Notes under the pieces: model-generated
The model's input: only the letters and a program-made list of their open reading frames with translations
Told to the model about the DNA's origin: nothing
The model's database searches: none
Shown: piece by piece, positions 39,465 to 43,333 of the stretch
Layout: each line of letters starts with the position of its first letter
Position numbering within the stretch: position 1 is the stretch's first letter
Translations under genes and position numbers: made by a program
DNA from: an uncultured Lachnospiraceae bacterium
GTDB lineage: Bacteria; Bacillota; Clostridia; Lachnospirales; Lachnospiraceae
DNA length: 43,333 nucleotides
NCBI GenBank assembly: GCA_910578085.1
Contig: CAJTPM010000032.1
Location: 1-43,333 of the forward strand
Direction of reading: 5' to 3'

Positions 39465-41705
39465 CTAAACTCTGACCTTCACGCCCTTACCTGCTCTGGC
39501 GCCGGATTTCAGTTTCCCAAGTTCCATCTTTTTCCCTTTATACTCGATGGTCTGCTCCACACCGGCCCTCGTATAATAGACCGCTTCCACCTCGTCTCCC
39601 TCTGAAAGCTTCATACCCTTCGTGCCCACCGCTGCCTTCTTCATGGCGGAAATCTCCTCCACCGCAAACCGCAGAAAATAGCCGTCCCTTGACTGCAGCA
39701 CAACGCTCTTCTGGTCTATGAAAGGCTCTACGCTCAGCACCTCATCGCCCTCTAAAAGCTTTGTGGAAGCCACAGTGCGCTTCATCACATCGAACTCTCC
39801 GCCGTCCACGATCTTCACCATGGACTGTTTTGTGACAAAAAGCACTCTGTACAGGTTTAACTCCGTCTGGCTTGTGGCATAGATCAGATTTTCTTTCTCA
39901 ATATTGAAATTACTGATATTATCCACCGGTACCCCTTTATCTCTGAACTTTCCGAAAGGCACGTCCATCACTTTCAGTGTGTGAAGCTGCCCGCCCGCTG
40001 TAAACAGACAGACTCTTCCCGTATTTTTGCAGGTGAACACAAACCGGTTTTCCGCGTCCGCCGCCTCTTTATTGCGTTCATAGGTGGCGCTGTCCACAGT
40101 TCTGCAGTAGCCGAAGCGGTCCATCAGGAATACCACGTCCATCTCCTCGATCTTTTTCTCCTCAAAGACCGCCGCCTCCCCGTTTTCGATCACGGTTTTC
40201 CGCTTTCTGCCGTAGGACTTTTTAAAGCTCTCCAGCTCCTGCACAATGACCTGAGCCATGGAATCCCGCCTGTCCAGAATATCCTCATAGCGGTAAATAT
40301 TGGCCATTGTCTCCTCGTGGTCTTTAATCAACGCCTGCAGCTCCAGGCCGATCAGCTTGTACAGACGCATCTCCAGAATAGCGTTCGCCTGTTTTTCCGT
40401 AAAGCGAAGCTGGGCCGCCATGGCCAGGGAAGCTTTGGAGCGGAATTTAATGCCTTCCGTCTTCCCGTCCACAAGGCAGGCCTTCGCCATCGGTCTGTCC
40501 TTAGATCCCCGCAGGATCTCGATCACCAGATCGATCACGTTGCAGGCTTTGATCAGCCCCTCCTGGATCTCCTTTTTCTCCTGCTCTTTTTCCAGAAGAT
40601 TCGTATATTTTCTGGTGGCCACCTCAAACTGGAACTCCACGCATTCTCTGATAATAGCTTTTAATCCCAGCGTTTCCGGCCTGCCGTGACTGATGGCCAG
40701 CATATTGACGCCGAAGGTGTCCTCCAGCCTGGTCTTTTTATAGAGCATATTGATGAAATTCTGCACATCCGCGTCTCTGCGCAGTTCGATCACGATCCGG
40801 ATGCCTTCCTTGGAAGACTGGTTCATGATATCCACGATGTCCTGCGTCTTTTTCGTCTCCGCAAGGGCCGCCACATCAGACAGAAACTTACCGATCCCCA
40901 TGCCGATCATCGTGTAGGGAATCTCAGTGATGACCACGTTCGTCTTGCCACCCTTCCCCTTCTCGATCTCCACTTTTCCCCGCAGCTTTACCTTGCCCAC
41001 GCCGGTCTCATAGATCTCCGCCAGCTCATCCTTGTTGATCACAATGCCGCCGGTGGGAAAATCCGGTCCCTTCATATACCGCATCAGTTCCCTGGTGGTG
41101 ATATTGTTATCATTCATGTAGGCCTTGACTGCGTCGATCACCTCTCCCAGATTGTGGGGCGGAATGCTGGTGGCCATGCCCACGGCGATGCCCTCCGAAC
41201 CGTTAATCAAAAGATTGGGCACCTTCACAGGCAGTACGGACGGCTCTTTCTCGGTCTCGTCAAAGTTTGGAACAAAATCCACCACATCCTTGTCGAGATC
41301 CGCCAGAAAAGCTTCCTCGGTGATCTTCTGAAGCCTTGCTTCCGTATAACGCATGGCCGCCGCACCGTCGCCCTCGATGTTGCCGAAATTGCCGTGGCCG
41401 TCCACAAGGGGCAGCCCCTTCTTAAACTCCTGGGCCATCACCACCAGCGCATCATAGATCGAGGAATCGCCGTGGGGATGATATTTACCCATGGTATCGC
41501 CCACGATCCTGGCGCACTTTCTGTAGGGCCTGTCCGAACGGATCCCCAGCTCGTGCATATCGTAGAGCACTCTCCTCTGCACCGGCTTTAATCCGTCCCG
41601 CACATCCGGCAGGGCTCTCGCCACGATCACACTCATGGCGTAATCTATGTACGATTTCTGCATCACCTCGGAATATTCTGTTTTTATGATCCTGTCCTGT
41701 ACCAT
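39465..41705 (-). CDS. parC: Type IIA topoisomerase subunit A, ParC-like
   Basis: A 746-residue A subunit. YIDYAMSVIVARALPDVRDG is the conserved start. The catalytic tyrosine is Y120 (AMRYTEARL). The quinolone-determining region reads HPHGDSSIYD with Ser81 and Asp85 in the susceptible state. The C-terminal beta-pinwheel (about 500-746) lacks an obvious GyrA box, so topoisomerase IV rather than gyrase is likely. ATG 41705 has GAGGGA just upstream, and ATG 41723 is the alternative. No parE lies next to it. The upstream neighbour is a DUF3788 gene and a decaying segment. Confidence 0.85.
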   Translation of the reverse strand: MVQDRIIKTEYSEVMQKSYIDYAMSVIVARALPDVRDGLKPVQRRVLYDMHELGIRSDRPYRKCARIVGDTMGKYHPHGDSSIYDALVVMAQEFKKGLPLVDGHGNFGNIEGDGAAAMRYTEARLQKITEEAFLADLDKDVVDFVPNFDETEKEPSVLPVKVPNLLINGSEGIAVGMATSIPPHNLGEVIDAVKAYMNDNNITTRELMRYMKGPDFPTGGIVINKDELAEIYETGVGKVKLRGKVEIEKGKGGKTNVVITEIPYTMIGMGIGKFLSDVAALAETKKTQDIVDIMNQSSKEGIRIVIELRRDADVQNFINMLYKKTRLEDTFGVNMLAISHGRPETLGLKAIIRECVEFQFEVATRKYTNLLEKEQEKKEIQEGLIKACNVIDLVIEILRGSKDRPMAKACLVDGKTEGIKFRSKASLAMAAQLRFTEKQANAILEMRLYKLIGLELQALIKDHEETMANIYRYEDILDRRDSMAQVIVQELESFKKSYGRKRKTVIENGEAAVFEEKKIEEMDVVFLMDRFGYCRTVDSATYERNKEAADAENRFVFTCKNTGRVCLFTAGGQLHTLKVMDVPFGKFRDKGVPVDNISNFNIEKENLIYATSQTELNLYRVLFVTKQSMVKIVDGGEFDVMKRTVASTKLLEGDEVLSVEPFIDQKSVVLQSRDGYFLRFAVEEISAMKKAAVGTKGMKLSEGDEVEAVYYTRAGVEQTIEYKGKKMELGKLKSGARAGKGVKVRV

Positions 41706-41808
41706 CTGTCCCTCACGTCTCATTTTCTGCTTTAAAAATCGTAAACAAAAGTATTATAGCTCTTTCACTCTGCAAAAAGCAGCTTATTTGCTGTCTACGG
41801 ACTTCATT

Positions 41809-42228
41809 TTAACTGTTTCTGCGAATTTGAATCAGGCGCAAAACATCCTGATATAAATTATCTTTGTCCTCCAGGTCAATCATCAACCATCTCTGTCCGT
41901 TTCCTTCCTTTGTCTGATGATATAGATCGGATAATTCCATCGTGCATTCCGGCAGTATCGCCTCAACAGGCGCTTTTTCTTTTGTACCTATCACAATCAT
42001 AACCGTAAAATAGCATTCTCTCGGATATACGGTACACAATGTTTTTCCGGCCTTTTTAAATTTTACATTCCAGCCCTTTTCCCAGCTGCACGAACTGTAT
42101 TCTATTTTCTCATTGCATTGATAAGTGTTTCTGATTTCCGAACAAAATTGCATGAAAACAGGATTTCTCACATATTCGCTTATCGTTTCAATGGCTGGAC
42201 AATTATTTTTGTCTTTTAAATCAATCAT
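41809..42228 (-). CDS. DUF3788-family protein
   Basis: A 139-residue DUF3788 protein, similar to small Lachnospiraceae proteins of about 140 residues. Motifs are ETISEYVRNPVFMQFC, KIEYSSCSWEKGWNVKFKKA, GKTLCTVYPRECYFTVMIVIG and GQRWLMIDLEDKDNLYQDVL. The function is unknown. ATG 42228 matches the family start and has GGAG 12 nt upstream. ATG 42303 would add 25 residues and overlap the stop of the fragment before it by one base, a possible coupling start. It stands between the ParC-like gene and the decayed region. Confidence 0.75.
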   Translation of the reverse strand: MIDLKDKNNCPAIETISEYVRNPVFMQFCSEIRNTYQCNEKIEYSSCSWEKGWNVKFKKAGKTLCTVYPRECYFTVMIVIGTKEKAPVEAILPECTMELSDLYHQTKEGNGQRWLMIDLEDKDNLYQDVLRLIQIRRNS

Positions 42229-42302
42229 ATTGGTGATACGCTCCTGCAAACCTTCAATCCTTGATAAAAAGAAGTAAATTCCGCTTTCCGGTTTTTCACA
42301 CA

Positions 42303-42452
42303 TTACCGCAAAGTTCCCTGATCAAAGCGAGCGTAATATCCTTCGCCTTCATAAAACTTCAGCATGGCTCTTTCTGTCTGTTTTTTATCCTTTATTTCAG
42401 GTAAAAACGGTGCAAGTTCATCATCACTTGCACATATGATGCCAATTTTCAT
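42303..42452 (-). pseudogene. Internally deleted MTA/SAH nucleosidase-like gene
   Basis: A 49-codon frame with a good ribosome site (GAGGG, 7 nt before ATG 42452). Its first 36 residues (MKIGIICASDDELAPFLPEI, then ERAMLKFYEGE) match the N-terminus of the phosphorylase-superfamily nucleosidases. Then the similarity stops. The next bases in a shifted frame read AKDITLALIREL, resembling the final helix of such enzymes. The middle (about 180 residues, including the active site) is missing, so it cannot be functional. Confidence 0.55.
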
Positions 42453-42540
42453 AATTAAACCCTCAAAATCATAAAAACGAATTACCCTTTGCCCCCCAAC
42501 TATGCGTCATAAGCCGATTGACATACTGCACTTCCGACTA

Positions 42541-42965
42541 TTATTTTTTATCTTGTTCTTCATCAAGCCATTCCTTTAACTTTTGCTGTAATATCTTTTT
42601 GTCCGGCAGGTACAATTTATTTCGGATCCCAATTGTCCAATCTACGATTGGATAATTGCATTTTCTCTGTCTTTATAAGTCATATAGAATTGTCTCATTC
42701 CTGCAACATTACTTCTGGAAAATCCCCGTCCATATTCTTTTGTAAGATAAGCAGACAAGGAATCTATTATCTTTGAACCGTATTTTGCACGTTCCTGTCC
42801 CTGCTGTTCAACAATATAATGTCCCAGCAAAAAGCTTGTAATGACAGTAATTGAGTTTGCCATTTGCCCCATATTGTTTCTTGCACTATCAATCAGCCTT
42901 TTCGATTTTTCATATAAAGAAGCAAATTCCGTACCATTTATTATTTCGGCTTTTTTATTTTTCAC
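42541..42965 (-). pseudogene. Deleted DUF1016 (YhcG/PDDEXK) gene
   Basis: A GTG at 42965 with GGAGG 7 nt upstream opens 107 codons matching the N-terminal DUF1016 domain (SARNNMGQMANSITVITSFL, KIIDSLSAYLTKEYGRGFSR, SNVAGMRQFYMTY), stopping at 42642. Within the following 100 nt in another frame comes RNKLYLPDKKILQQKLKEWL, resembling the C-terminal tail of full-length DUF1016 proteins (normally about 340-370 residues, with the nuclease domain in between). The PDDEXK part is deleted. DUF1016 proteins are usually associated with restriction-modification or defence islands. Confidence 0.6.
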
Positions 42966-43028
42966 AAGGTTGCCTCCGCTGGTAATTTATACATTAAATA
43001 TTAAGCTTCATATTCTCGCGCATTTTAT

Positions 43029-43277
43029 TTACTCATAATGTTCCAACGAATAATCCCGTTCCATAAAAATATAAGTATCATAAGAATGATCTATCAATTT
43101 CATGCTTGCATCTCTATATATCTCAGCTCTTATTTGATTCAATGCACTACGCGTTCCATTTCCCCATGAGTTTCTGTTAGCTGAATCGGGAGGCAGCTCG
43201 TAATCGTCTAACCAGTCGGTTAACAAAACTGTTTGAGTCATATCAATCAGAGATTCAACGCTTTCCTCAAAAAGCAA
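43029..43277 (-). CDS. Hypothetical protein, possibly incomplete
   Basis: 82 residues (TQTVLLTDWLDDYELPPDSA, NRNSWGNGTRSALNQIRAEI, YRDASMKLIDHSYDTYIFME), of no recognised family. The only start candidates are TTG (43277) or the preceding CTG, with GGGAGG 14 nt away. The frame remains open upstream to a TGA about 30 nt beyond, so this may be the 3' part of a gene whose start is lost, or one continuing outside. It lies in the decayed right end of the window. Confidence 0.35.
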   Translation of the reverse strand: MLFEESVESLIDMTQTVLLTDWLDDYELPPDSANRNSWGNGTRSALNQIRAEIYRDASMKLIDHSYDTYIFMERDYSLEHYE

Positions 43278-43333
43278 CAGATTATCTTTATCCTCCCTAT
43301 ATTGTCAAGTGATTTTCCTTAAAAAATCAAGGA

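Noticed and set aside
40686..41591. 301-codon plus-strand frame opposite parC
   Set aside because: Composition reflects the antisense of the ParC-like gene, with no recognisable domain and no ribosome site.
1..43333. CRISPR array or tRNA genes
   Set aside because: No regularly spaced repeats and no cloverleaf-like sequences were seen on reading both strands.

Overview
The window reads as a chromosomal segment of a gut-type Clostridia, most likely Lachnospiraceae. The family-level basis is a short-form HisG with a HisZ partner, a HisF-like/HisIE fusion, YlbJ- and amidase-type envelope genes, an Imm33/DUF4241 protein and moderate GC with strong AGGAGG-type ribosome binding sites. Species cannot be named from the sequence alone. 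No rRNA, tRNA, CRISPR array, intact transposase or prophage is visible.

Layout: (1) 0.1-1.3 kb: a membrane-tethered XRE regulator and a CPBP (CAAX-type) membrane protease, rightward. (2) 1.4-5.5 kb: leftward, a secondary-amide (C45/AAT-like) acylase, a LytTR response regulator and GHKL sensor kinase pair, and a small charged protein. (3) 5.7-9.1 kb: rightward, a 5'-truncated GNAT remnant and a BlaI-like repressor translationally coupled to an M56/BlaR-like sensor protease with a non-penicillin-binding ectodomain. (4) 9.1-11.9 kb: a divergent PLP aminotransferase and MocR regulator. (5) 12.0-14.0 kb: a YjbR protein, an Imm33-DUF4241 fusion and an orphan fragment, leftward. (6) 14.1-24.6 kb: a leftward histidine operon (hisZ, hisG, a DJ-1 protein, hisD, four accessory genes, hisB, hisF-like/hisIE) with a near-perfect promoter (TTGACA-17-TATAAT) and a strong terminator. 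(7) 24.6-34.8 kb, leftward: recU, a PfkB kinase remnant, a MATE exporter, an RluA-type synthase, a small membrane protein, a YgiQ radical SAM protein, a large anchored protein with DxDxDG motifs, and an RsuA-HAD fusion. (8) 34.8-35.0 kb: a 90-bp palindromic element flanked by a 9-bp direct repeat. (9) 35-41.7 kb: ylbJ (rightward), then a leftward block of rsmD, coaD, a DivIVA/V-ATPase-like coiled coil, an amidase and, upstream, a ParC-type topoisomerase subunit. (10) 41.8-43.3 kb: a DUF3788 gene, two genes with both ends kept but the middle lost, and an unknown fragment.

How the genes work together: the central block is histidine biosynthesis, covering ATP-phosphoribosyltransferase (HisZG), the two hydrolytic steps (HisI, HisE), IGP dehydratase (HisB) and histidinol dehydrogenase (HisD). 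HisA, HisF, HisH, HisC and histidinol-phosphatase are not in the window. Between hisD and hisB sits a cassette of DUF1835/DUF3658, DUF4261, a DUF3221-like lipoprotein and a markedly AT-rich GT-C glycosyltransferase. Several regulatory pairs (XRE/CPBP, LytTR/GHKL, BlaI/M56, MocR/aminotransferase) each come with an inverted repeat near the promoter.

The most unusual features are the palindromic MITE-like element, the RsuA-HAD fusion, the HisF-like domain without its catalytic aspartates, the cassette inside the his operon, and a set of partly deleted genes (GNAT, PfkB, nucleosidase, DUF1016) showing ongoing decay. No complete, clearly new defence or mobile system was found.
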